From positions 1-37,828 of IMG/VR virus record IMGVR_UViG_3300006853_000035: DNA of 37,828 nucleotides. One strand, written 5' to 3'. The DNA is from a virus. The position numbers were made by a program, and so were the translations under genes. The notes beneath the pieces were generated by a model that searched no databases, was not told the origin of the DNA, and was given only the letters and a program-made list of their open reading frames with translations. This document shows, piece after piece, positions 12,410-20,731 of the stretch (position 1 is the first letter of the stretch; each line of letters starts with the position of its first letter).

Positions 12410-12585
12410 CAGGTCTGGTTCGGGACCGTGTAGACGCCGAGCGCGATAGCGAGCGCGGTCGCGCCAGCGATCCACTCGGGACCCGTGATCGCCGACGGGT
12501 CCGACGCGACGACGAGCGTCGCCCAACCGATCGCGCCGACGACGATCGCGGTCACTGTCTTGCGGTACTTGGCAAGGACGGTCAT
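12409..12585 (-). CDS. Holin (58 aa)
   Basis: A short protein with two membrane helices, VTAIVVGAIGWATLVVAS and GPEWIAGATALAIALGVYTV, joined by a short DPSAIT turn and ending PNQT. This matches a small actinophage holin type that sits directly upstream of the endolysin. Holins time lysis by opening the cytoplasmic membrane. The ATG at 12585 has GGAG upstream and the stop overlaps the endolysin start. Confidence 0.82.
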   Translation of the reverse strand: MTVLAKYRKTVTAIVVGAIGWATLVVASDPSAITGPEWIAGATALAIALGVYTVPNQT

Positions 12586-12607
12586 GGTGGTGCTCCTCTC
12601 GGAGAGG

Positions 12608-13141
12608 TCAGGTGCGGTACCAGAAGGCGAACATGGACGGCGAACCTTCGGTGTCGATGATGTTCAAGGCGCCGCCGCTGTTCTGAAACGCCAACATCTC
12701 GAAGTAGTCCGCCGCGCTCATCGCCCGAACCGTCGACAACGTGTTCGTCAACGCAGCACCGGCGTACGCGACGAACGCTTGCACCGCGATGTACGGGGTG
12801 GTTCCGTTCAACTGGAACGTGAGCGCGCGGTGCCCGGAACCGTTGGCTGCGAAGCCGATGGTGGAGCCGCAGAGGTACTTGCCGCCACCGCCGGTCGGGA
12901 CGGTGACACGCGACGGGTTGCTCGATGTCGAGTGCATCGCGGCGTTGTCGAAGCGTTCCGAGTTGAACGTGACCGCCTGGTTCGATCCGCTCGACGTGTG
13001 GGAGATCGGCGCGTTGTTGTAGATGCTGCACGATGGCGAGTCGGTCGCGATCCACGCGATGTTGTCGCGGCCGTAGGTGTTCCAGTCCGCGGCTTTCCAG
13101 GCGGTCCCCGCGACTGCGGTGAACGGCGTCCCGAACCCCAT
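12608..13141 (-). CDS. Minor tail/fibre protein with C1q-like sandwich (177 aa)
   Basis: The N-terminus (GFGTPFTAVAGTAWKAADWN) is a tail-fibre head module, followed from about residue 55 by a jelly-roll of the C1q/TNF type: VTFNSERFDNAAMHSTSS, RVTVPTGGGGKYLCGSTIGF, ALTFQLNGTTPYIAVQAF and a final FEMLAFQNSGG strand. Such trimeric heads at fibre ends contact host surfaces. The ATG at 13141 overlaps the upstream stop; the long upstream frame is a shadow. Confidence 0.75.
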   Translation of the reverse strand: MGFGTPFTAVAGTAWKAADWNTYGRDNIAWIATDSPSCSIYNNAPISHTSSGSNQAVTFNSERFDNAAMHSTSSNPSRVTVPTGGGGKYLCGSTIGFAANGSGHRALTFQLNGTTPYIAVQAFVAYAGAALTNTLSTVRAMSAADYFEMLAFQNSGGALNIIDTEGSPSMFAFWYRT

Positions 13142-13773
13142 CAGGCAGCGTCCTTCGCTGCCTTCACCCTGCTGGTCACCATCCGGTCCAGGTACTCCTG
13201 CGGTGAGATCAGATCGTCCGGCATATCCACCCCTGCCGCGACGAGAAGGCCGTTGCGCAGCTCTGGGGCGACGCCTTGCATCAGCACGGCTTGCACCTTG
13301 AGCTCGTCGATCGTTTCGCCTTTGTGGGCATCCCACGACTGGTTGCTCGTCGGCCAGTCCGCGAGGACACGGATGACCGCGGCACGTTCTTTCGGGGGTT
13401 GCCATGAGACCTCGAACACGCGGCCACACGCGAGGCACACCATGTCCGGGTTGCGGTCCCACACTGCGTTCGCCGCGGCGCACTCCAGGCACTCCGCGAT
13501 CCAACGTCCCGCGTTGATGTGCGGCACGACTTGGCGTTCGTCGCGGACCGGTTCGATCGCCGGGCGAGGGAAGGGGTGCGGCGGGCATTCCCCGGCGAGG
13601 AACGCGGCTTGCCAGGCGACCACCTCGTCGAACGTCGTGCAGTGGTAGGCGTGGCGTTGGTCTTCGATGATCGCCGGGTAGGCGTCGTCGGAGTAGGTGC
13701 GCGGGTTGTCCGGGTCTGGCGGTGAGGCGTCGAGGCGCGTCGAGAGGCCAGGGACTTCCACGAAGTGCGACAC
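13141..13773 (-). CDS. Zinc-ribbon protein within tail gene block (210 aa)
   Basis: The centre carries a four-cysteine ribbon, CLECAAANAV and CLACGRVFEV (near residues 95 and 113). The N-terminal half is acidic and polar, the C-terminal third helical (ISPQEYLDRMVTSRVKA). It lies between a large minor tail protein and a fibre protein, so it may be a tail-assembly or virion protein, but a non-structural role is equally open. Start ATG at 13773. Confidence 0.6.
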   Translation of the reverse strand: MSHFVEVPGLSTRLDASPPDPDNPRTYSDDAYPAIIEDQRHAYHCTTFDEVVAWQAAFLAGECPPHPFPRPAIEPVRDERQVVPHINAGRWIAECLECAAANAVWDRNPDMVCLACGRVFEVSWQPPKERAAVIRVLADWPTSNQSWDAHKGETIDELKVQAVLMQGVAPELRNGLLVAAGVDMPDDLISPQEYLDRMVTSRVKAAKDAA

Positions 13774-13791
13774 GTTGCAGCCTCCGTGGAG

Positions 13792-15858
13792 CTAGTACGC
13801 CAGCAGCCCAGAATCGAGCAGCCCGTAGGTGTCGTCGTCGAGGATCAGGTACGACCCGACGTTCGGATCGACGGGCGAGCAGCGGAAGGTCGTCTGCCAC
13901 GACATCGGTGAGAAGCGGTGCTCGATGCCTTCGATGATCTGGTCCAGCACGATCTCGGCGTCGAGGCCGGCGGGGGTGCGTTGGATCGTGATGCGTTCGC
14001 CGATCTCGCGGTCGAGGGCTTGGGGCCAGAGCCGGTCGGGGTCTTTGCGGGGCTTGAACGCGAGGGTCTTGACGCGGGTCTGTTCGCGCTTGAAGCGGGC
14101 AAGGAGCCACATGCCGCGGTCGCGCACGGTGGCGTCGTCGCGGTCTTCGGAGTTCGGTGCGGACCAGGAGCGGTCGCCGTAGGTGTTCTGGATCAGGTCG
14201 TCGTCGCGGACGGTGACGGTGACGCCGTTCTCGCGGGACGTGATGACCGGGTTGCGGATCAGGGTCTCGGCACGTTCGTAGTCGAGGCCGTTGTTGTCGT
14301 ACTTCAACTCTGCGGACGAATGCCCGTCGCCGAACGTCGCCTGCGAACGCGTGCTCGCGAGGTTGAGGAGCGGGTAGTGCCGGTTCCGCCAGACGACCTT
14401 GCCGTCTTTGCCCATGAAGAACTGGCCGAGTTCGGTGTCAGCCCAAGCTTGGAGGACGGAGAGGGCCGAGTTGCCCGTCGACCATTTCGCGGGACCGAGG
14501 ATCGAGATACCCGTCTCGATGTCGCGCAGCTCCGCGGGCCAGTCGATCGCGTCGAGGAACCTGTCGACGCGGGTGCCGGTGTCGTCGTCAGCCCAGCCCG
14601 TCAACGCCGCGAGGGCGTGAGCCGCAGCACGGGCCGCGGGGACGACAGTGCCATTCCAGACGCACACCTCGTCGATCGTTCCGCGTTCGTCGATCTCGTA
14701 CCATTCGCCGTCCGCGAACGGAGGCTGCGGCAACTGCCTATTCGTTCCGAAGCCGTAGTCGCCCACCGCGATGTCAGTGACATTCCCGATCGTCCACCCC
14801 GACGGCACAGAGGGCGGGAAGGACGGCAACCCCGTGCCGTTGGTCGCGACCGGACCGGACGAAATCGCGCCGTCCAGGTAAACCAGGAACGAGGACGCCG
14901 ACTCCCACACACCAACGAAGTGATGCGGCGCGTCGTCATCGACCGGCACGGCGGTGAACGCGAACCGAGAGTTCGACGCCGCATCGCCCACGGCAACTCC
15001 GAGGCGACCCGAGCGCGAAGGGCTGACGTAGATTGTCACGCCCGGATCGTTGAAGTTCTCCGGGGAGTCCGAATAGCAGTTGAACACAATCGGAATGGAC
15101 AGCGGATCCGATCGGATCTTGAACATCCCCGACACGGTGAACGGGTAGCCGGTGATGAGGTCCGGGTTCTGGATCGTGACGCGTTCTTCTTGCGAATGCG
15201 CGAACGCGACCCCACCATCGGCGTCGTTCACAACCAGGCCGGGGACTCCCTGCTGGCAGTTGTCGTAGACGCCGTAGTTCCCGCCCGGTGACGAGTCCGT
15301 GAGCCGAGGCGTGTCGGACTCCCCGAGGCGGAACCACGCGTCGGGGTTGTCCTTCTGGATCTCCAACGCCCACGCGGAGGACGGGAGCTTGATCTGGTTC
15401 AGTCGCTCGAAGCCGTCCTTGACGGTGATCGTCGTCACGAACATCACGTCGTCGGGGACGGTGTGACCCCACGACGTGATGTACCCGAAGAACACCGGGT
15501 AGGTGACGCCTGCCCACTTCGCGCGGATGCGGACCTGGCGCATCGGAGTGAGCTTCCCGAAGTACGGGCCTGCCGTGTTCTCCGGGTCGTACCGGCGGTC
15601 CTCCGTGCGGATCGTGAGGGTGGCGGTCCCGGCCTCGAAGCGGTCCTGTTCGATCTGCCTGCCGCGTTTCGTGGTCCCTTCCCACGTCACCGACGTGAGT
15701 GGGACCCATTCGCCGTTCGCGGAGTTCGGACCGGAGTCTGGCATCCAGTCGATGTACAGCTCCGGGTAGTCCTCCGACGCGGTGACCGTGATGTCCGGCG
15801 CGGGCGGGGCATCCGAGCCGCGTTGCGGGCGATGGAACCGCGGGTGACGCGGGGCCAT
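13792..15858 (-). CDS. Large minor tail protein with LamG-type insertion (688 aa)
   Basis: Residues about 20-165 resemble distal-tail/tail-tip proteins (DITVTASEDYPELYIDWMPD, then TATLTIRTEDRRYDPENTAG and RIRAKWAGVTYPVFFGYITS). Residues about 170-430 form a concanavalin/LamG-like sandwich (DAWFRLGESDTPRLTDSSPG, FTVSGMFKI, APHHFVGVWESASSFLVYLD, GTIDEVCVWNG), likely sugar-binding. The remainder (WADTELGQFFMGKDGKVVWR, AELKYDNNGLDYERAE, GERITIQRTPAGLDAEIVLD) returns to a tail-tip fold. It follows the tape measure by two genes, in the usual place for tail-tip and receptor-contact proteins. Confidence 0.85.
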   Translation of the reverse strand: MAPRHPRFHRPQRGSDAPPAPDITVTASEDYPELYIDWMPDSGPNSANGEWVPLTSVTWEGTTKRGRQIEQDRFEAGTATLTIRTEDRRYDPENTAGPYFGKLTPMRQVRIRAKWAGVTYPVFFGYITSWGHTVPDDVMFVTTITVKDGFERLNQIKLPSSAWALEIQKDNPDAWFRLGESDTPRLTDSSPGGNYGVYDNCQQGVPGLVVNDADGGVAFAHSQEERVTIQNPDLITGYPFTVSGMFKIRSDPLSIPIVFNCYSDSPENFNDPGVTIYVSPSRSGRLGVAVGDAASNSRFAFTAVPVDDDAPHHFVGVWESASSFLVYLDGAISSGPVATNGTGLPSFPPSVPSGWTIGNVTDIAVGDYGFGTNRQLPQPPFADGEWYEIDERGTIDEVCVWNGTVVPAARAAAHALAALTGWADDDTGTRVDRFLDAIDWPAELRDIETGISILGPAKWSTGNSALSVLQAWADTELGQFFMGKDGKVVWRNRHYPLLNLASTRSQATFGDGHSSAELKYDNNGLDYERAETLIRNPVITSRENGVTVTVRDDDLIQNTYGDRSWSAPNSEDRDDATVRDRGMWLLARFKREQTRVKTLAFKPRKDPDRLWPQALDREIGERITIQRTPAGLDAEIVLDQIIEGIEHRFSPMSWQTTFRCSPVDPNVGSYLILDDDTYGLLDSGLLAY

Positions 15859-16409
15859 CAGCCTGCAACGTCAGCGTTGAGGCCCTGCACCACCCACAGA
15901 TGGTTCGTGATCGTGTTCGACGCGGACGACGCCGACCATGTCGCGGTGAGATCGAGCGACATCGCGGCGACGGTCGAGACCGTCACCGCGGCAGGAGACG
16001 ACGCGGGGATGCTGAACGCGCCGACACCGCCGAGCGTCACGGAACCTTCGACGATGAGCGCACCAGACGAACCGATCGTGTCGCAGCGGACGAGCACGTC
16101 GATGAAGTAGGCGAGGTTCGCCGCGTTGTTCGAGCACGTCAACGCTGCGGACGACGCGAGCAACGTCCCGCCGGAGCCGTTCGCGAACAGACCGAACGTG
16201 AGCGTCGGGGTACCTGTCGTCGAGTGCCGACCTGCCGCGGTGACGCGCAGCACAGCGCCACGGAACAGGGCGCCGGCGCGGATCGTCAGCGGCGGGTTCG
16301 TCGTCGCGTTCGGGGAGATCGTCGCGATGGACGCCGACGACGCGAGTGGCGTGCCGTCCGTTGTGGATGCGACGCCGCCCGCGAGTGACGCCCAGGTCTG
16401 CAATGCCAC
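15858..16409 (-). CDS. Minor tail protein (183 aa)
   Basis: The product starts MALQTWASLAGGVASTTDGT and is beta-rich and low in charge (AALTCSNNAANLAYFIDVLV; then LIVEGSVTLGGVGAFSIPAS). Similar Ser/Thr/Ala-rich single-domain proteins sit in actinophage tail blocks and likely form a jelly-roll on the tail tip. Its stop overlaps the start of the large minor tail gene (TGATG). Confidence 0.65.
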   Translation of the reverse strand: MALQTWASLAGGVASTTDGTPLASSASIATISPNATTNPPLTIRAGALFRGAVLRVTAAGRHSTTGTPTLTFGLFANGSGGTLLASSAALTCSNNAANLAYFIDVLVRCDTIGSSGALIVEGSVTLGGVGAFSIPASSPAAVTVSTVAAMSLDLTATWSASSASNTITNHLWVVQGLNADVAG

Positions 16410-16419
16410 GGTCGCGCTC

Positions 16420-16605
16420 CTAGTCGTTGAGTCCGAGAGACCCGGACCGTTGCTTCTTCAACAGGCCCTCATGGACCGCGTCGACGGTCTCTTGTGAGAC
16501 CTTCGTCATCGCGCCTGTCACTTCGACCGTGCTGCCGTTCAGGGCTTCCAGCGTGGAGACCAGCTCGGCCAGATGCGGCCAGTGCTTCGCGACCAGATCA
16601 GTCAT
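16420..16605 (-). CDS. Small hypothetical tail-block protein (61 aa)
   Basis: A helical protein (MTDLVAKHWPHLAELVSTLE, then VSQETVDAVHEGLLKKQRS) whose start overlaps the tape measure stop by eight bases. Its place directly after the tape measure suggests a tail-assembly or tail-tip role. No domain is recognised. Confidence 0.6.
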   Translation of the reverse strand: MTDLVAKHWPHLAELVSTLEALNGSTVEVTGAMTKVSQETVDAVHEGLLKKQRSGSLGLND

Positions 16606-18601
16606 CGAACATCCCTCCCGCGACCTTCACCACCGCGTTCCAGGTCCGGCTCGTCACCCGGTTCAGGGCTTCTTCCACACCGTTGATCGCCTCCTGCGCT
16701 GACGCGGTGATGACATCCACTTCGATGCCCTTGTGTGTCGGGATCTGCGACGCGGTGAAGATGAGCCAGTTGATCTTGTCGATCTGCTCCTGCACCGCGC
16801 CCGTCGCGTCGCCGTACTTGTCCTTCGTCGCTTGCAAGTTGTTCCGCATGTCGACGAGCGCACCGACGCCCTCGTTCTTGAGCTTGTTCGCCAGCTCGGC
16901 TTCGTCGATCGTCAACTGGTTCGCCGCCGCAGAGGCTGCGATGCGCGCCTGCTCCACGTTCAGTTCAGCGGCGCGCACCTCCTCGGCGGTCGCGTTGCCA
17001 TCTGCACGCTTCTCGGCCAGTGCCTGTTCAGCTTCGATGACGTTGAGTTGCGACTGCTGGTAGCCGACCGCTCCGCCCTGCGCGGCGAGGTACGCGTTCT
17101 GGAGTTGCTGGATGGACTGCTTCGCTTCGTCCGTCGCGGCTGCAACGTCGAGGGTGCCTGCCGCGATGGCGTCGAGGTCGGCCTTGCGGGCCTTCTCCGC
17201 GGCAGCCGCTTCCTGGACCTGGCGGCGCAGTTCCGCAATGCGCGGGTTCAGCTCGTCGTGGCGGGTACGAAGACCCAGGAGCTGCTTGTTGTTTTCCTCA
17301 ACGGCAGCAGACCACTGCTGAGCAGTGGTCTTCGTGTTGTCGTTACCGCGACTGAGCCTCTCCTGCACCTCGACGAGTTCGGCGATCTTCGCCTTGAGGA
17401 CATCCTGCGACCCGCGCAACGCGTCGATCTGTGCGCGTGCGTCGCCTGCCGCCTTCGCGCCCAGGATCTGCGAGTCGGCCCACCTGTGTGCGGCTTCCTT
17501 GATGCGGTCGTACTGACTCTCGCCCGCCTGGAACGCGAGCCACAGGGCTGCGAGCGCGCCAACGCCCACTGCGAGCGCGCCGCCGACGAGCACCGTGGAG
17601 AGCGACATGGCCTTGAGGGCTTCGACCGCGTACATGACCTTGAGCGCAAGGGTCTGCGCGCCACTGGCACCAGCGGCGAACCAGTCGGCAAGGCTGTTCC
17701 CGGCCTTCATCAGTTGGCCCACAACCGTGATGACCGGACCTACCGCCGCGGCAAAGAGGAGCGTCCCCCCGACGGCCTGCTTCGCGCCGGGGCCGAGTTC
17801 GTCGAGCCAACGCGCGAAGCCCTGCAACGCAGACGCACCTGAGCGGAGCGCGGGGGCAAACACGCCGATGATCGTCGCCCCCGCGTTCATGAGCGATTCC
17901 TTCGCTCGGCTGACCTGGCCCGCGAGGGTCTTGCCGTACGCTTCCGCGCTCCCGCCGACCTGAGTTTCGAGCTCCTTCAAGATGAGCTTCTGCGCGGAGA
18001 GGACATCGCCGCTCTCCACGAAGGACTGGATCTGTGCCTTCTGCTGATCGGTGAGCTGAACGCCAGCCTTCCCGAGGGCAGTGACACCAGCGATCGGGTC
18101 GTTGAGCGCCTTGCCGAGCATGATCGACGCGGCGTTCATGTCGGAGCCGAGAGCGACGGACAAGTCCAGGGCGATCTCAGTCGCCTGGGTGAAGATGTCG
18201 TTTCCCTTGCCCGCTTCGTTGCGAATCCGAGTGAAGGTCAACAGGAGGTTGGACCCCGACGCGATCGCTTCGTCGTCAATGCCGGACTTGGTCATCAGCG
18301 CCGACGACAGGTTCGCAACCTGCCCGGCCGTCACGTTCGCGGCGGAACCAGTCGAGCGGATCGCAGCCTCGGTCTGTGCAGCGACCTTGCCGGACTCGGC
18401 AAGCTCCCGGAACGCCAGGAACCCGAGGGCAGCGATGGGCAGCGTGACAGCCTTCGTGAGCGTCGAGCCCACCTGCGTCATCTTCTGAGCCGTGGATTCC
18501 CACTTCGATGAGAAGCTGTCCGCCGCAGCGGCGGACTGGCTGAGTGCGCGTTGTGCGCTGGTCGCGTCGCCGACGATCGTGATGGTGACGTTCTTCGCCA
18601 T
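16598..18601 (-). CDS. Tail tape measure protein (667 aa)
   Basis: Tape measure proteins set tail length and pass into the host membrane at infection. The N-terminus is typical (TITIVGDATSAQRALSQSAA, then WESTAQKMTQVGSTLTKAVT), followed by long helical stretches, a hydrophobic centre near residues 285-360 (GGTLLFAAAVGPVITVVGQL, GGALAVGVGALAALWLAFQA) and coiled-coil up to about 620 (QEAAAAEKARKADLDAIAAG). It follows the tail chaperone pair directly. I use the ATG at 18601 (TGATG with the chaperone stop); a GTG at 18604 is the alternative. At roughly 1.5 angstrom per residue the tail would be about 100 nm. Confidence 0.93.
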   Translation of the reverse strand: MAKNVTITIVGDATSAQRALSQSAAAADSFSSKWESTAQKMTQVGSTLTKAVTLPIAALGFLAFRELAESGKVAAQTEAAIRSTGSAANVTAGQVANLSSALMTKSGIDDEAIASGSNLLLTFTRIRNEAGKGNDIFTQATEIALDLSVALGSDMNAASIMLGKALNDPIAGVTALGKAGVQLTDQQKAQIQSFVESGDVLSAQKLILKELETQVGGSAEAYGKTLAGQVSRAKESLMNAGATIIGVFAPALRSGASALQGFARWLDELGPGAKQAVGGTLLFAAAVGPVITVVGQLMKAGNSLADWFAAGASGAQTLALKVMYAVEALKAMSLSTVLVGGALAVGVGALAALWLAFQAGESQYDRIKEAAHRWADSQILGAKAAGDARAQIDALRGSQDVLKAKIAELVEVQERLSRGNDNTKTTAQQWSAAVEENNKQLLGLRTRHDELNPRIAELRRQVQEAAAAEKARKADLDAIAAGTLDVAAATDEAKQSIQQLQNAYLAAQGGAVGYQQSQLNVIEAEQALAEKRADGNATAEEVRAAELNVEQARIAASAAANQLTIDEAELANKLKNEGVGALVDMRNNLQATKDKYGDATGAVQEQIDKINWLIFTASQIPTHKGIEVDVITASAQEAINGVEEALNRVTSRTWNAVVKVAGGMFDD

Positions 18602-19028
18602 CACTCACCGCCCATCTTGTTTGCCGCTTCGATATAGCCATCGAGCTCGCGGCGCGACAGGCGATGAACATCCCAGGGCAGCAGCCCGAAGTGATACGAG
18701 AGCTTGGGCCAGTACGCCGCGCACCTGGCCCTCAGGATTCCGGGAGGTCGTCGTCCTCCCCGCCGAAGTCGACGGCGATCGTGTCGAGCTTCTCGAACTC
18801 CGGTTCCGCAATGAGGTACGGCAGGCGCGGTTCGCCGTTCGCTCGACGAGCGAGCCACCAGAGCACGCACACGGTGACGTCGGAAACGTCAGCCATCCAG
18901 GCCTCGAGCGACAACCCGGTCTCGATCTTGCACGCTCGCTTCTCGCCGAGCGACAAGTTGCCGTACACAAGCACCATCTCGTTGCCGTTAGCGGTAACGG
19001 TGAGCGCGGTCGGTTCCTCGCCTGCCAT
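18601..19028 (-). CDS. Tail assembly chaperone GT fusion by -1 frameshift
   Basis: Behind the short chaperone frame (ending 18732) a second frame, in the -1 register, carries PGILRARCAAYWPKLSYHFG and LLPWDVHRLSRRELDGYIEA and ends at the tape measure start. The FGLxPWDxxRLsxxEl motif is typical of the T part of siphovirus GT fusions. No start codon serves that frame well, so ribosomes probably slip back one base. The best local slip is CTC-CCG-GA at about 18746-18739, where the Pro codon CCG can re-pair with CCC. No classic X-XXY-YYZ heptamer is seen, so the exact site is uncertain. Confidence 0.75.
18732..19028 (-). CDS. Tail assembly chaperone G (98 aa)
   Basis: The unshifted product begins MAGEEPTALTVTANGNEMVL, has the ETGLSLEAWMADVSDVTV segment and the VCVLWWLARRANGEPRLPY core, and ends with an acidic tail (DDDLPES). 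This is the usual G protein that binds the tape measure before tube assembly. Its place between tail tube and tape measure genes fits. Confidence 0.85.
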   Translation of the reverse strand: MAGEEPTALTVTANGNEMVLVYGNLSLGEKRACKIETGLSLEAWMADVSDVTVCVLWWLARRANGEPRLPYLIAEPEFEKLDTIAVDFGGEDDDLPES

Positions 19029-19037
19029 GGTGCTCCC

Positions 19038-19505
19038 TCAGTTGATGACGTGCAGACCGCGACGCGCTTGGACGCGGCCGCCCCCTGCGTTCTCGATGAT
19101 GCGGACGAGGTCGCCGAGCATCTCGTCGTACTGCTCGGCCACCTCGGACTCGTGACGACGCGCTGCGTCCCACAGGAAGGGGCGGGCGCGGATCGGGTTG
19201 CGCCCCATTCGGTTCCCTGGCGGCGAACCGACATTCCCCGTCGTGCGACCCCAATGGATCGCGCCCGCGTAACCGACTCGCGCTTGACCGGCTACGGCGC
19301 GACCGGAACGCTGCGAGCCGAGAGCGCGAAGCGACCGGCTCAGCGCGCCGGAGCGCACAGGGACGGCGGGGAGCGCTCGATCGACGACGATCTGAGCCGC
19401 GCTCTTGTTCGCGCCCCCAAGCAGGGAGGGCAAGCCGTCGCCGGCAGAACGCAGTGCCGAGCGCAGTTCCTTGCCGCCCTCGACGCGAACCCCAAGGGAG
19501 GCCAC
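19038..19505 (-). CDS. HK97 gp10-like tail/connector protein (155 aa)
   Basis: The product shows the gp10-type pattern: VEGGKELRSALRSAGDGL at the N-terminus, VRSGALSRSLRALGSQRSG in the middle, YAGAIHWGRTTGN and IRARPFLWDAARRHESEV near the end. Such proteins help join head and tail or assemble the tail terminator. Here the gene lies between the tail tube and the chaperones, rather later than in most phages. Start ATG at 19505, two bases after the tube gene stop. Confidence 0.75.
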   Translation of the reverse strand: MASLGVRVEGGKELRSALRSAGDGLPSLLGGANKSAAQIVVDRALPAVPVRSGALSRSLRALGSQRSGRAVAGQARVGYAGAIHWGRTTGNVGSPPGNRMGRNPIRARPFLWDAARRHESEVAEQYDEMLGDLVRIIENAGGGRVQARRGLHVIN

Positions 19506-19507
19506 GG

Positions 19508-19942
19508 TCAGGCCGTGGTGGTCGTCACGTCACCCGTGACGGTGAGCTCCACCGTGACCGCGTTCGGGTTGCCGACATCCGAGTCGACGTTCAGGCCGGA
19601 CAGGAAGCACTCTCCGGTCATCTTCGGGTACGTCGAGGTCGTGCCCGCCGGGTAGTACTCGAACGAGAGCGACCCATTGCCGGACGTGAGTCCGCCGCCG
19701 TTGCCCCAGATCGTCGCGAAGTGGGCGTACAGCGCGCCGTCGAAGGGGCCAGCGAGGGGAATCTTGTCGCCGTCCTTCAAGCCGGGGATGCGGGTCTTGG
19801 CCGCAGCACCGAACGTCGTGGTGTCGAGCATGTCGACCTTGAGTCCGACACCACCCTTGTTGAGGTACGCGGACAGGTCGACGAGCGAACCTGCGCCGCT
19901 GTCGACCTTGATGACCGCGTTCTTGCCGGCGGAGAAAGCCAC
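19508..19942 (-). CDS. Tail tube-like protein, short paralog (144 aa)
   Basis: The product begins MAFSAGKNAVIKVDSGAGSL and carries VDMLDTTTFGAAAKTRIPGL, then GDKIPLAGPFDGALYAHF and a final VTVELTVTGDVTTTT strand. The fold signature (beta strands around a KTRIPG turn) is that of siphovirus major tail proteins. The GTG at 19942 has AAGGAG seven bases upstream. It shares clear motifs with the longer upstream protein at 20012-20731, so the phage has two tandem tail-tube-type proteins; which one builds the main tube is not decidable here. Confidence 0.8.
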   Translation of the reverse strand: MAFSAGKNAVIKVDSGAGSLVDLSAYLNKGGVGLKVDMLDTTTFGAAAKTRIPGLKDGDKIPLAGPFDGALYAHFATIWGNGGGLTSGNGSLSFEYYPAGTTSTYPKMTGECFLSGLNVDSDVGNPNAVTVELTVTGDVTTTTA

Positions 19943-20011
19943 AGGGGACTCCTTGGATCAGCCCGCGAGCGGGCAAGGGTGAAGGGCCGAACGAGGGGGT
20001 AACGGGGGATG

Positions 20012-20731
20012 TCAGCGACGAGCGAAGGACATCTGGAACGTCACAGACCCGGAGCCCGTGACATCCGCGAACGCACGCAGGTACCGGTTGACGGTGCCTG
20101 TCGCGGTCTTGCGTTCCGAGCCGACCGCGGTGACGGACGCGAAGCTCACCAGGTCGCTCCACGACGAGTTGTCCGTCGAGTGCTGCACCTTGAACGCCAC
20201 GCTCGTCAGGCCCGAATAGGCGGTGACGTGCAACGCGCCGGCGCCGCCGCGTGCGGAGCTGCCCGCGTTGTCGACACCGGTACCGTTCGTGTCGGTGGTG
20301 ATCGCAGCAAGATCGGCGAGGGACACCCCGGTGAGGTCGAGCACGTCATCGGCTTGGAGGTCGAGGGTCCAGCCAACGACCCCGCCCACATCGGCGTCGA
20401 TCGGGTAGGACTCCTCGCGGGGCGTGCCGAGAATCACCGGGTTCCCGCGGGCGAAGCCGGTCGGCGCGTAGGAGAACACGTCCGCGGTCGCGACGCCGAG
20501 CATGTCGAACATCTGCCGGTGTTGCGCTGTCGCGTCGGTGTCGGTGTCGAGGTAGCCAGCGACGGACACCTTGCCATCGGAATGTCCAGGAATCCGCGTG
20601 CGCGACGAGTTGACCATCGTTGTCGTCTCGAGCATGTCGATCGTGCCGGCGACACCGACCTTCGTCGCGTAGCCAGAGAGAGCGAAGTCGCCGAGGATCA
20701 CCCGCGCGGCCTGAGCCGATGAAGCCGACAT
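20012..20731 (-). CDS. Tail tube-like protein, long paralog with extra C-terminal domain (239 aa)
   Basis: Residues 1-160 parallel the short paralog: IDMLETTTMVNSSRTRIPGH, then DGKVSVAGYLDTDTDAT and a YPIDADVGGVVGWTLDLQAD strand pair. Residues about 165-239 (GALHVTAYSGLTSVAFKVQH, then STDNSSWSDLVSFASVTAVG and VNRYLRAFADVTGSGSVTFQ) form an added beta sandwich like the Ig-like or carbohydrate-type domains displayed on some tail tubes. The ATG at 20731 overlaps the upstream stop (TGATG). Confidence 0.8.
   Translation of the reverse strand: MSASSAQAARVILGDFALSGYATKVGVAGTIDMLETTTMVNSSRTRIPGHSDGKVSVAGYLDTDTDATAQHRQMFDMLGVATADVFSYAPTGFARGNPVILGTPREESYPIDADVGGVVGWTLDLQADDVLDLTGVSLADLAAITTDTNGTGVDNAGSSARGGAGALHVTAYSGLTSVAFKVQHSTDNSSWSDLVSFASVTAVGSERKTATGTVNRYLRAFADVTGSGSVTFQMSFARR

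Noticed and set aside
19962-19975. GCCCGC/GCGGGC hairpin before the short tail-tube gene
   Set aside because: The loop is only two bases, so the usable stem is short; not strong enough to call a terminator.
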